A stretch of DNA of 64,000 nt. Source: Nitratireductor aquimarinus. GTDB taxonomy: Bacteria; Pseudomonadota; Alphaproteobacteria; Rhizobiales; Rhizobiaceae. Below the pieces are notes generated by a model that did no database searches, was not told the DNA's origin, and saw only the letters and a list, made by a program, of their open reading frames with translations. Of the stretch, positions 45,490-56,716 are shown piece by piece (the stretch's first letter is position 1; each line of letters starts with the position of its first letter). The translations under genes and the position numbers were made by a program. The stretch spans positions 992,001-1,056,000 of the forward strand of contig NZ_CP177239.1 of the NCBI RefSeq assembly GCF_046773475.1, given 5' to 3'.

Positions 45490-47619
45490 TCATCCATTCA
45501 CGAACATGGCGTTGCGCACGAGCTGCGGAATGATGGCCACGCTCTTCAGCGCATCTTTCAGCGTTTTCTGCTGACGCGCGGTGAGACGCTCGGGCGCGAC
45601 ATTGTTGGAAAGAGGAATGCCGAGCGCGATGTCGTCCACCTGCTGCTCCAGAACGAGGGTGAGGAAAAAGCGGTGCGCATCACGCAGCGCCAGAAGATCG
45701 TTGCGCGGCATGCCCGGATGTTCGGCCAGCGCCTCAAGCCGCGCACGGGTGGAGGCGCACGGCAAGTGGTGCCGGATCGCCAGCGCGCGCGCCATCGCCG
45801 CAATGGGAAAGAGTCCATGCATTTTGAGATCGACCCGTCCCTCCTCCAGCCTGAACCCACCGAACAGGGTGAAAGGGTTGTTCATGTCGCGCACGCTCTC
45901 GCCCAGAAGCTTGGCGAACTCGATCTGCTCCGATCCGCGTTTCCATGCATGGGCGCTGAGCGCGCTTACGAGGCGTTCTTCGCCATGGACGGCGCGCAGG
46001 TCGTAAAAGATATCGACGTTCAGAAGATCCTGCGGGCGCGCCTTCGTCACCCATTCATCCACGCGCTGCCGCCAGGTTTCCGCCGAGCCGCGCCACAGCG
46101 CATTGCGCGCCATGACCCCGCCCTTGCAAAGGGGGATTGCGGCGGCGTGAAGATGGTCGGCGAAACGGGCTCCCAGTTCCGCAAACCAGCGGTCCTGCGG
46201 GCCATCGGGTTCGCCTTCGGCGAAGATCAGCGCATTGTCCTGATCGGGGGCAAGCAGGCTTTCGCCGCGCCCGCCAGAGCCCAGAACCATGACCGCGAAG
46301 GCACAGGGCGGCTTGCCCTCGCCCGCCTCCTCCATGTCGTGAAGCGCCATCTCGCAGGCCCGCGCGGTCATCGCGCACAGGACGCCGGAGATGATTTCCG
46401 TTATGCTGCGTGTGTCGATCTCCTCGTCAAGCAGCGCCGACGCCACCACGGCGACGCGCGACCACGCGCCGGCAAGATCGGCCGGGGTTCCGGCGTTTTC
46501 GATGCGCGCCTGAAGATCCACCGCAGCGCCGGCGCGAAATTTCAGAAAGTCGCGCGCGGAGATGACGCCCGCCAACCGGCCATCGGCATCGCTGACGCCC
46601 AGATGGCGGATCTTTCTGCGGTTCATCAGCCCGAGCGCCCGGTAGAAGAAAGCACTGCCCTCAATGGCGATCAGCGGGCCTGCGGCAATGCCCGAGACCG
46701 GGCCGGCAAGCGCCTTGCCGCCGGACGAAGCCACCGCGCGCAGAACATCGCGTTCCGTCACGATGGCGTATCGCTCCGCCGGGCCGCCCGGTGCGCCATC
46801 GGATGAGAGAAGCAGCGAACTGATGCGGCGCTCGGCCATGATGCAGGCGGCTTCCTGCACCGAAATGTCGTCACGCGCGATGACCGGCCCGGCGCTGGCC
46901 GCCTCGGCCACGCGATGGCTGAACGCGTAAGGGTCGATGGCCTCGAGCGCGTGGCGGGACGCGCCATTGCGGCGCAGGAAGGGCTCGCTCCAGCCCGCCT
47001 CGGCCTGCTGGCGCAGCGCCTGTGAGCGCAGGCTCGACGCGCGCTCCGCCTCCGCCACGGTGCGGATGCCGCGCCCGGCAAGATGCGGGGCGAGTGCTGT
47101 GAAGACCTCCCCGGCAATGCGCGCATCGGCAAGCGCCGAATGGCGGCCCGAAGTCTCCACCTCGAGCCAGGCGGCAATGGCGTCGAGCGAGGCGTCCGGC
47201 AGGTCGGGATTGACGATGCCGGCCAGCATGCGCACGCAAAGCGTTCGCGGGGCCTGCCATAAAAGGCCGGCGCGATGCGCCTCGCGCTCCAGAACCGCCA
47301 GATCGAAGCCCAGCGCATAGCCGACCAGAAGCCGGCCGCCGCGATACTCTTCGAAACGCTGCCACGCATCGGTGAAATCCGGCGCGGTGCGCAGCATCTG
47401 ACCGGTGATGCCGTGAATGGCGGTGGAGCGCGGCGGGATCGGAACGCCCGGATCGACCAACGTTTCGAACGCATCGTCAACGCGCAGCCGCCCTTCCACC
47501 AGCGCCATGCCGCCAAGCTGCAGAATGCGCGCTTCCTTGACATCAAGGCCGGTGGTCTCGGTGTCGAACGCCACAGCATTGGCCGCGATAAGGGGCGTGG
47601 CGTCGGTTACGGCTTTCAC
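45490..47619 (-). CDS. Exonuclease-CBS-DUF294 fusion protein
   Basis: A 709-residue three-part protein. Residues 15-180 form a DnaQ-like 3'-5' exonuclease with DTETTG (19-24), ALGFDLAVL, and HSALADA (160-166). Residues 240-360 are a CBS pair. Residues 440-709 are a DUF294/GlnD-like nucleotidyltransferase, with GSGGRGES (447-454) and DQDNALIF (459-466), plus the DUF294 C-terminal domain. GTG 47619 follows AGGGGGA by six bases; the open frame upstream has no site. Its role is unknown. It may be a nucleotide-sensing signalling protein. Confidence 0.9.
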   Translation of the reverse strand: MKAVTDATPLIAANAVAFDTETTGLDVKEARILQLGGMALVEGRLRVDDAFETLVDPGVPIPPRSTAIHGITGQMLRTAPDFTDAWQRFEEYRGGRLLVGYALGFDLAVLEREAHRAGLLWQAPRTLCVRMLAGIVNPDLPDASLDAIAAWLEVETSGRHSALADARIAGEVFTALAPHLAGRGIRTVAEAERASSLRSQALRQQAEAGWSEPFLRRNGASRHALEAIDPYAFSHRVAEAASAGPVIARDDISVQEAACIMAERRISSLLLSSDGAPGGPAERYAIVTERDVLRAVASSGGKALAGPVSGIAAGPLIAIEGSAFFYRALGLMNRRKIRHLGVSDADGRLAGVISARDFLKFRAGAAVDLQARIENAGTPADLAGAWSRVAVVASALLDEEIDTRSITEIISGVLCAMTARACEMALHDMEEAGEGKPPCAFAVMVLGSGGRGESLLAPDQDNALIFAEGEPDGPQDRWFAELGARFADHLHAAAIPLCKGGVMARNALWRGSAETWRQRVDEWVTKARPQDLLNVDIFYDLRAVHGEERLVSALSAHAWKRGSEQIEFAKLLGESVRDMNNPFTLFGGFRLEEGRVDLKMHGLFPIAAMARALAIRHHLPCASTRARLEALAEHPGMPRNDLLALRDAHRFFLTLVLEQQVDDIALGIPLSNNVAPERLTARQQKTLKDALKSVAIIPQLVRNAMFVNG

Positions 47620-47877
47620 GACAGATCCCCCTCTTTGCGCCGGAATGGCCGGTTTTGGCGAATTTTGCCTCAAACCAAACCCGATTTCACGCCAGAATGC
47701 GCCATTCTGGACCAAAGTCTGATGGATGATACGCGCGCGCCGTACGGGAGCGGGACGGCTGGCGCAAAACATTCCTCCCCGCTTTGCGCTTTCTGCAAGG
47801 AGTGCTATAGGGCAGCCGACCTTTGCGCGGCCGGTCTTCGCCGCGTCGTTTCACACTCTATAGTTGGGAGCTTTTTC

Positions 47878-49089
47878 ATGGGTAAGATCAAGGTGGACAA
47901 TCCAGTCGTCGAGCTCGACGGCGATGAGATGACCCGGATCATCTGGCAGTTCATCAAGGAAAAGCTGATCCATCCCTACCTCGACATCGACCTGAAATAT
48001 TACGATCTGGGCATCGAATCCCGTGACGCCACGGACGATCAGATCACCGTCGATGCAGCCAATGCGATCAAGGAACATGGCGTCGGCGTGAAATGCGCGA
48101 CGATCACCCCGGACGAGGCGCGCGTCGAGGAATTCGGCCTGAAGCGCATGTACCGTTCGCCGAACGGCACGATCCGCAACATTCTCGGCGGCGTGATCTT
48201 CCGCGAGCCGATCATCATGAAGAACGTGCCGCGCCTGGTTCCGGGCTGGACGCAGCCGATCATCGTTGGCCGTCACGCATTCGGCGACCAGTACCGCGCC
48301 ACCGACTTCAAGTTCCCCGGCAAGGGCAAGCTGACGATCAAGTTCGTTGGTGACGACGGCCAGGAGATCGAGCACGAAGTGTTCGACGCCCCCTCCTCCG
48401 GCATCGCCATGGCCATGTACAACCTCGACGATTCGATCCGCGACTTCGCACGCGCCTCGATGAACTACGCGCTGATGCGCAAGGTGCCCTGCTACCTCTC
48501 CACGAAGAACACGATCCTCAAGGCCTATGACGGCCGCTTCAAGGATCTGTTCCAGGAGATCTACGAGGCCGAGTTCGAGGCGAAGTTCAAGGAAGCCAAG
48601 ATCTGGTACGAGCATCGCCTGATCGACGACATGGTCGCTTCCGCTCTCAAGTGGTCGGGCGGTTATGTCTGGGCCTGTAAGAACTACGATGGCGACGTGC
48701 AGTCCGACACGGTTGCGCAGGGCTTCGGCTCGCTCGGCCTGATGACCTCGGTTCTGATGACGCCGGATGGCAACACGGTTGAAGCCGAAGCCGCACACGG
48801 CACGGTGACCCGCCACTACCGCCAGCACCAGAAGGGCGAGGAAACCTCGACCAACTCCATCGCTTCGATCTTTGCCTGGACGCGTGGCCTCGCCCACCGC
48901 GCCAAGCTGGACGACAATGCAGAGCTGGCGCAGTTTGCACAGACGCTTGAGCAGGTCTGCATCGACACCGTCGAATCGGGCTTCATGACCAAGGATCTGG
49001 CGCTGCTGATCGGTCCGGACCAGCCGTGGCTCTCGACCACCGGCTTCCTCGACAAGATCGACGAGAACCTGCAGAAGGCAATGAGCTAG
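47878..49089 (+). CDS. icd: NADP-dependent isocitrate dehydrogenase
   Basis: TCA-cycle enzyme of 403 residues, the eukaryote-like type common in alphaproteobacteria. It starts GKIKVDNPVVELDGDEMTRIIW and has KRMYRSPNGTIRNILGGVIFREPI, YDGDVQSDTVAQGFGSLGLMTS with the metal Asp, and TVEAEAAHGTVTRHYRQHQKGEETSTN. The start is ATG 47878, fitting the family; an open frame from 47275 is antisense to the fusion gene. A strong terminator follows. Confidence 0.97.
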   Translation: MGKIKVDNPVVELDGDEMTRIIWQFIKEKLIHPYLDIDLKYYDLGIESRDATDDQITVDAANAIKEHGVGVKCATITPDEARVEEFGLKRMYRSPNGTIRNILGGVIFREPIIMKNVPRLVPGWTQPIIVGRHAFGDQYRATDFKFPGKGKLTIKFVGDDGQEIEHEVFDAPSSGIAMAMYNLDDSIRDFARASMNYALMRKVPCYLSTKNTILKAYDGRFKDLFQEIYEAEFEAKFKEAKIWYEHRLIDDMVASALKWSGGYVWACKNYDGDVQSDTVAQGFGSLGLMTSVLMTPDGNTVEAEAAHGTVTRHYRQHQKGEETSTNSIASIFAWTRGLAHRAKLDDNAELAQFAQTLEQVCIDTVESGFMTKDLALLIGPDQPWLSTTGFLDKIDENLQKAMS

Positions 49090-49127
49090 GCAGCTCTTCG
49101 CGCATTCTGCGCAGCTTGAAGATCAAG

Positions 49128-49160
49128 ACGGCCGGAACCTCGCGTTCCGGCCGTTTCTTT
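49128..49160 (+). terminator. Rho-independent terminator of icd
   Basis: ACGGCCGGAAC and GTTCCGGCCGT pair across a five-base loop, followed by TTCTTTTTG. It lies 39 bases after the icd stop. Confidence 0.9.
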
Positions 49161-49217
49161 TTGGGCATAGACAAACGAACAATGGGACGGGCCGGCGACG
49201 CCGAAATGGTCAACAGG

Positions 49218-49460
49218 TCATGAGGGAGGATGCCCGTCGAAGGGCGGAGCATCGTCACGGATCTCATGCCAACCGGGGTTTTCGGATGTGAACGCGTGGA
49301 ACCTGACCGTGAGGTCGATCTCCGTGTCCAGCGCGTTCGCCGGGGACGTTCCGCACACCCAGCGTAAACAGCGGCCATGCCGGCAAGGCGGCCCCGGCGA
49401 AGCGCGGAAACGCATAACGTCGAAAGCCAGGTGCCGGGCCTCTTTACGCTCGACAAACAT
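49218..49460 (-). CDS. Possible small protein in the icd-DedA gap
   Basis: An 80-residue open frame starting at ATG 49460 after AGGGATGGGGC, in a 420-base gap (49090-49509) that has no other gene besides the icd terminator. The protein is basic, Cys/Arg-rich in the middle and ends GHPPS. I recognise no family. Codon use looks partly coding, but it may be chance. Confidence 0.25.
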   Translation of the reverse strand: MFVERKEARHLAFDVMRFRASPGPPCRHGRCLRWVCGTSPANALDTEIDLTVRFHAFTSENPGWHEIRDDAPPFDGHPPS

Positions 49461-49509
49461 GCCCCATCCCTGCGAGATAAGGTCAACGGCAAACACTCTG
49501 GGGCGATGA

Positions 49510-49866
49510 ATGCGCGGCGCGATAAAATCCCTGTGGCAGCACAACAGGCTGCTCTTCATCGCTTTCTGCGTCGCCCTGCTCGTCACACTGTTTCTGGCCG
49601 TGCGCACCGTCGCCTTCTACGCCTACTGGTCAAGCCATCGTTCGGTGCCGGTCGAGGAGTGGATGACGATTGGCTATGTCGCCCGCTCATGGGAGGTGCC
49701 GCCGCAGGAGCTGCGCGGCCTGCTCGACCTTTCGGTGGAGAACCATGACCGGCGCAGCATCGCGCAGATCGCGAGGGAGCGTGAGGTTCCGGCCACTGCC
49801 CTTGTCTGCGAGGTGGAGCAGGCCGTGGAGACACTGCGCGCCGAGGGCGGGGAAACGGCGCAGTGA
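49510..49866 (+). CDS. Small membrane-anchored protein coupled to a DedA gene
   Basis: A 118-residue protein with one N-terminal membrane helix (about residues 13-35) and a charged cytoplasmic or periplasmic tail. The tail includes VPVEEWMTIGYVARSWEVPPQELRGLLDLS, resembling a small helical DNA-binding-like motif. No family is recognised. It ends inside the DedA start (GTGA overlap), so the two proteins are co-translated and may act together. Confidence 0.75.
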   Translation: MRGAIKSLWQHNRLLFIAFCVALLVTLFLAVRTVAFYAYWSSHRSVPVEEWMTIGYVARSWEVPPQELRGLLDLSVENHDRRSIAQIAREREVPATALVCEVEQAVETLRAEGGETAQ

Positions 49867-50489
49867 CAGAGGAGATCCTTGCTCTTTTCGCGCTTTACGG
49901 CCTGCCCGGCATCTGCGTGATCCTGGCGGCTGGCCAGTTTGGCGTTCCGCTTCCCACCTCGATCCTTCTGATGACAGCGGGCGCGCTGATTGCCGATGGC
50001 GACCTGACGCCGACCCAGGTTTTCGCCTGGGCGCTTGCGGGCGCGGTGCTCGGCGACCAGTTGAGCTATGCAGTTGCGCGCTTTGGCGGACGCAGCCTGC
50101 TGGACCGCGTATTCAAAGGCGGAACGTCCGAAACCGGAAGCTTCGCCCGGGCGGAGCGTTTTTCGGCCAGATGGGGCGGGTTCGGCGTTTTCTTCAGCCG
50201 CTGGCTTGTGAGCCCACTCGGGCCATGGATCAACCTGACCAGCGGGCTGGCGCGCTATCACTGGGGCAAGTTCCTGTTCTGGGATGTGGCGGGCGAAAGC
50301 GTGTGGATCATCGGTTATCTGTCGATCGGCTATGCCTTCAGCCGCTCCATCGCCGGAATTGCCGAACTTCTGGCCAATCTGGGCTGGCTGATCGGCGCGG
50401 CCGCCGTGACGCTGCTGCTGGGCGTTCTGATGTGGCGCGCGGTGAAAAGGCACCGCGCGCGCAGCGCCAACGGAACACGCAACGCCTGA
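49863..50489 (+). CDS. DedA/SNARE-associated family membrane protein
   Basis: A 208-residue membrane protein of the DedA family, linked to membrane lipid (undecaprenyl phosphate) transport. It has AAGQFGVPLPTSILLMTAGALIADG, LGDQLSYAVARFGGRSLLDRVF, SRWLVSPLGPWINLTSGLARYHWGKFLFWDVAGE, the signature amphipathic region, and three or four more helices. The start is GTG 49863, overlapping the previous stop. Confidence 0.9.
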   Translation: MTEEILALFALYGLPGICVILAAGQFGVPLPTSILLMTAGALIADGDLTPTQVFAWALAGAVLGDQLSYAVARFGGRSLLDRVFKGGTSETGSFARAERFSARWGGFGVFFSRWLVSPLGPWINLTSGLARYHWGKFLFWDVAGESVWIIGYLSIGYAFSRSIAGIAELLANLGWLIGAAAVTLLLGVLMWRAVKRHRARSANGTRNA

Positions 50490-50498
50490 ACCGGATAC

Positions 50499-50531
50499 GA
50501 AAACGCCGCGCATCCGGTGGGACGCGCGGCG
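50499..50531 (-). terminator. Rho-independent terminator of alaS
   Basis: On the minus strand CGCCGCGC and GCGCGGCG pair, followed by TTTTC. It lies 36 bases after the alaS stop. Confidence 0.7.
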
Positions 50532-50566
50532 CTTGATGTTCGTGCAATTTCAGAGATGGCGGCCAG

Positions 50567-53227
<2,661 letters not shown>

Positions 53228-53348
53228 GTTTCAGCCTTTGCGAGAAGCCCGTCCAAGGGTGCGGGGAATAGAAGTCCGCCTTTTAACGCCAGCACCGGGA
53301 CGTGTCCAGAAATCCCGTGCGCCAGCGCACATCATGCGGGCTTTACAC

Positions 53349-53377
53349 AAAAAAACACCGCCGGCGAGCGGCGGTGT
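53349..53377 (-). terminator. Rho-independent terminator of recA
   Basis: On the minus strand ACACCGCCG and CGGCGGTGT pair around a five-base loop, followed by TTTTTTTG. It lies 56 bases after the recA stop and before alaS. Confidence 0.88.
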
Positions 53378-53433
53378 CTTGTCTTTCACGGTCAGCCAAC
53401 GGTCACATCCGACAGTCGGCGTCACTCAAATGA

Positions 53434-54513
53434 TCAATCGTCAGCGCCATCCTGGTCGCCGGGGCCACCATCCTCGAGGAATTTTTCGGCGATGAGACCG
53501 GCATTCTGGCGCAGCGCCAGCTCGATCTCCTGCGCCGCCTCGGGATTGTCGCGCAGGAACTGCTTGGCGTTTTCACGCCCCTGCCCCAGACGCTGGGAAT
53601 TGTACGAGAACCATGCGCCCGACTTCTCGACAATCCCGGCCTTCACGCCAAGGTCGACCAGCTCGCCGGTCTTCGACACGCCCTCGCCATACATGATGTC
53701 GAACTCGACCTGCTTGAAGGGCGGAGCCATCTTGTTCTTCACCACCTTGATGCGGGTCTGGTTGCCGACCACTTCGTCACGGTCCTTGACGGAGCCGATG
53801 CGGCGAATGTCGAGACGGACCGAGGAGTAGAATTTCAGCGCGTTACCGCCCGTCGTCGTCTCGGGCGAGCCGAACATCACACCGATCTTCATGCGGATCT
53901 GGTTGATGAAGATGACCATGGTCTTGGAGCGCGAAATGGAAGCGGTGAGCTTCCGGAGCGCCTGGCTCATCAGACGGGCCTGCATGCCTGGCAGGGAATC
54001 GCCCATCTCGCCTTCGATTTCGGCCCGCGGCGTCAGCGCGGCGACCGAGTCGACCACGATCACGTCGAGCGCGCCGGAGCGCACCAGCGTGTCACAGATC
54101 TCAAGCGCCTGCTCGCCCGTGTCGGGCTGCGAAATGAGAAGGTTTTCCAGATCGACGCCCAGTTTGCGGGCATAAACCGGATCGAGCGCATGCTCGGCGT
54201 CGATGAAGCCGCAAATGCCGCCCTTCTTCTGCGCCTCGGCCACCGTGTGCAGCGCGAGTGTCGTCTTACCGGAGCTTTCCGGGCCATAAATCTCGATAAT
54301 ACGGCCGCGCGGCAGACCGCCCACGCCCAGAGCAATATCGAGGCCCAGAGACCCGGTGGAGATGGTCTCGATCTCGACCACCTGATCGTTGGCGCCGAGC
54401 CGCATGATCGAGCCCTTGCCGAAGGACCGTTCAATCTGCGATAGCGCCGCGTCCAGAGCCTTGGTTTTGTCCACCGAATTATCCTCTACAAGCCGCAATG
54501 AATTCTGAGCCAT
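53434..54513 (-). CDS. recA: Recombinase RecA
   Basis: DNA strand exchange and SOS co-protease, 359 residues. Walker A is GPESSGKTT at about residue 68, and VIVVDSVAALTPRAEIEGEMGD is Walker B with the adjacent switch. The L2 loop shows IFINQIRMKIGVMFGSPETTTGGNALKFYSS. The C-terminus is acidic (DQDGADD). ATG 54513 is the family start AQNSLRLVEDNSVDK. Two LexA-box-like sites lie 60 and 126 bases upstream. Confidence 0.98.
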   Translation of the reverse strand: MAQNSLRLVEDNSVDKTKALDAALSQIERSFGKGSIMRLGANDQVVEIETISTGSLGLDIALGVGGLPRGRIIEIYGPESSGKTTLALHTVAEAQKKGGICGFIDAEHALDPVYARKLGVDLENLLISQPDTGEQALEICDTLVRSGALDVIVVDSVAALTPRAEIEGEMGDSLPGMQARLMSQALRKLTASISRSKTMVIFINQIRMKIGVMFGSPETTTGGNALKFYSSVRLDIRRIGSVKDRDEVVGNQTRIKVVKNKMAPPFKQVEFDIMYGEGVSKTGELVDLGVKAGIVEKSGAWFSYNSQRLGQGRENAKQFLRDNPEAAQEIELALRQNAGLIAEKFLEDGGPGDQDGADD

Positions 54514-54572
54514 GATACAACACCCCTTCGAGGTCAATGGAGGCGGTTCCGCCAAATCCGCGATGATTATCT

Positions 54573-54587
54573 GTACCTCTTTTGTTC
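54573..54587 (-). promoter_or_regulatory. Candidate LexA box, proximal
   Basis: On the plus strand GTAC-N7-GTTC, so on the recA sense strand GAAC-N7-GTAC. The alphaproteobacterial LexA site is GAAC-N7-GAAC, so one half-site has a single mismatch. It sits about 60 bases before the recA start. Confidence 0.6.
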
Positions 54588-54638
54588 TATTTTTGCAATA
54601 GGCACCAAAATATTGAAAAACATAGACAAACCAGATTT

Positions 54639-54653
54639 GTTCTATTTTTGTAC
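54639..54653 (-). promoter_or_regulatory. Candidate LexA box, distal
   Basis: On the plus strand GTTC-TATTTTT-GTAC, again a one-mismatch GTTC-N7-GTTC. The stretch TTTGTTCTATTTTTG repeats exactly at 54582-54596 and near 54637-54651, so the region holds two related copies. Confidence 0.6.
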
Positions 54654-54748
54654 GCGCAACGACATGCCGGACAGCCTCTCTGCCGCTCAGGAAGGCCGTG
54701 GCGGCGAAGGGGATTGCGGGGGTGCATTTCGATTCGCGGGAGAGCGCC

Positions 54749-55699
54749 ATGAACGCGGATAAAGCCCCTCGCCTGCTGGCCATTGGCGGCGCGCATCCAG
54801 ACCGGCGCGGACGCCTTAATGCGCCGCACATTCCCGCCACATCCAACCCCGGACGGATGAGCGAAGAAGTGGGCGGCGGCATATTCAATGCGGCGCGCAT
54901 CGCCAGCCGACGCGGCGCTGCGGTGTCGCTCATGTCTCTGCGCGGCGGCGATGCAGCCGGCAGCGCCGTGGCGCGCGCCATCGAGGATGCGGGCTTTGAG
55001 GACCTCTCCGCCACGTTTCTCGACCGCGCGACGCCCAGCTATACGGCGATCCTCGACCATGATGGCGAGCTGATCACCGGGTTCGCGGACATGGCGCTTT
55101 ACGATACGGCCTTTCCCAAACAGATGCGCCGCTCGAAGGCGCGGCATGCCGCCGAACAGGCCGATGCGATCCTGTGCGACGCCAACATGCCTGAAGATGC
55201 GGTGGCCAGACTTGCGGAGATCCGCGCCGGCGCGCCGCTCTACGCCATCGCGGTCTCGCCTGCAAAGGCGGGGCGGCTGACCGCCAGTTTTCCGCAGATC
55301 GCCGTTCTCTTCATGAATGTGCGCGAGGCGCGCAGCCTTGCAGGCGTCGATGACGAGGCCGCCCTTCCCCGCGCCATCGAGGCGCTGCGCGCGCTTGGCC
55401 TTAGCGCCGGCGTGATCACCGGGGGTGGCGGATCGGTCATGATTTTCACCCCCGAAGGGCTGTGGCAGATAACGCCGCCGCGCATCGAGGAGATCGTGGA
55501 CGTGACCGGTGCCGGCGATGCGCTGACCGGCGCGACGCTGACGGCGCTGATGCGCGGAACGCCCTTGCCGCAGGCCGTGCGCGAGGGCGTCGCGGCCTCC
55601 GGACTTGTGATCGCCAGCGCCTCGGCAGCGCCGGAATTCGACGATACCGCCTTCCTTGCGGCGCTTGAGCGGGTGCCCGCGCCGCAACCAGTTTCATAA
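54749..55699 (+). CDS. psuK: Pseudouridine kinase (PfkB family)
   Basis: A 316-residue PfkB-type kinase. It has the N-terminal NPGRMSEEVGGGIFNAARIASRRGA and the C-terminal DVTGAGDALTGATLTALM with the catalytic Asp. The gene for pseudouridine-5'-phosphate glycosidase starts 13 bases after it, so pseudouridine is the likely substrate; other sugars are possible by family alone. ATG 54749 follows GGGAGAG. Confidence 0.88.
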   Translation: MNADKAPRLLAIGGAHPDRRGRLNAPHIPATSNPGRMSEEVGGGIFNAARIASRRGAAVSLMSLRGGDAAGSAVARAIEDAGFEDLSATFLDRATPSYTAILDHDGELITGFADMALYDTAFPKQMRRSKARHAAEQADAILCDANMPEDAVARLAEIRAGAPLYAIAVSPAKAGRLTASFPQIAVLFMNVREARSLAGVDDEAALPRAIEALRALGLSAGVITGGGGSVMIFTPEGLWQITPPRIEEIVDVTGAGDALTGATLTALMRGTPLPQAVREGVAASGLVIASASAAPEFDDTAFLAALERVPAPQPVS

Positions 55700-55712
55700 A
55701 GGAGCCTCCCCC

Positions 55713-56630
55713 GTGCAGTCCAAGAACATTATCGACATCCACGCGCCCGTCGCCGAAGCCCTTGCCGCCGGCAAGCCGGTGGTGGCCCTGGAAAGCACCA
55801 TCATCACCCATGGCATGCCCTGGCCGCGCAACAATGAGATGGCGAGCGACGTGGAGGCTCTGATCCGCGAAGAAGGTGCTGTTCCCGCCACCATCGCCGT
55901 GATCGACGGGCGGCTGAAGGTCGGCCTTTCCGACCATGAGCGCGAGGCGCTGGCGCAGGCCAAGGATCCGATGAAGCTGTCGCGCGCCGACCTCGCCTTC
56001 GCCATTGCCGAAGGCAAGAGCGGCGGCACCACGGTGGCCGCGACCATGATTGCCGCACAGATGGCCGGCATCCCGGTTTTCGCCACCGGCGGCATTGGCG
56101 GCGTTCACAAGGGCGCGGAGACGAGCTTCGACATTTCCGCCGATCTGGACGAGCTGGCGCAGACGCCGGTGATCGTCGTTTCGGCTGGCCCCAAGGCCAT
56201 TCTCGACACGGAAAAGACGCTCGAGGTTCTGGAAACGCGCGGCGTGCCGGTCGTGGCCTATGGCACCGACACGATGCCGGCTTTCTGGTCGCGCCAGTCG
56301 CCCTACACCGCGCCGCTGCGGCTCGACACGGCCGAGGCGATTGCCCGTTTCCAGGCGACGCGCAGGGCGCTTGGCATCGACGGCGGCATGCTGATTGCCA
56401 ACCCGGTTCCGGCGGATGAGGAAATCGCTGCCGACGTGATGGCCGGATACATCGCCACCGCCCAGAAGGAGGCGACCGAAAAGGGCATCTCGGGCAAGGA
56501 TGTGACGCCGTTCCTGCTGGCCCGCATTCTGGAGCTGACCGATGGCGCAAGCCTCACCACCAACATTGCGCTGGTGAAGAACAATGCCCGCCTTGCCGCG
56601 CGGATCGCTGCCGCCATCGCCGCCGGCTGA
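55713..56630 (+). CDS. psuG: Pseudouridine-5'-phosphate glycosidase
   Basis: Splits pseudouridine phosphate to uracil and ribose phosphate. The 305-residue protein has VVALESTIITHGMPWPRN, TVAATMIAAQMAGIPVFATGGIGGVHKGAETSFDISADL, and SAGPKAILDTEKTLEVLETRGVPVV, the PsuG signature segments with the catalytic Lys. Start is GTG 55713 after AAGGAG. It forms a degradation pair with psuK. Confidence 0.95.
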   Translation: MQSKNIIDIHAPVAEALAAGKPVVALESTIITHGMPWPRNNEMASDVEALIREEGAVPATIAVIDGRLKVGLSDHEREALAQAKDPMKLSRADLAFAIAEGKSGGTTVAATMIAAQMAGIPVFATGGIGGVHKGAETSFDISADLDELAQTPVIVVSAGPKAILDTEKTLEVLETRGVPVVAYGTDTMPAFWSRQSPYTAPLRLDTAEAIARFQATRRALGIDGGMLIANPVPADEEIAADVMAGYIATAQKEATEKGISGKDVTPFLLARILELTDGASLTTNIALVKNNARLAARIAAAIAAG

Positions 56631-56660
56631 CCGCGCGACCTTATAACGGACACGAAAAAA

Positions 56661-56694
56661 GCCGCCGGCGATGCGCCGGCGGCTTTTCTTTTTG
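56661..56694. terminator. Bidirectional terminator, psuG/OmpA-like
   Basis: GCCGCCGGCG and CGCCGGCGGC pair around a three-base loop, with TTTTCTTTTTG on the plus strand and TTTTTTCG on the minus strand. It serves psuG and the convergent OmpA-like gene. Confidence 0.88.
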
Positions 56695-56716
56695 CGTATG
56701 ACCGCTGTGTGCTCGA

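Noticed and set aside
47275..49089. Long N-terminal extension of isocitrate dehydrogenase
   Set aside because: The extra 200 residues are antisense to the exonuclease fusion; icd family length and start fit 47878.
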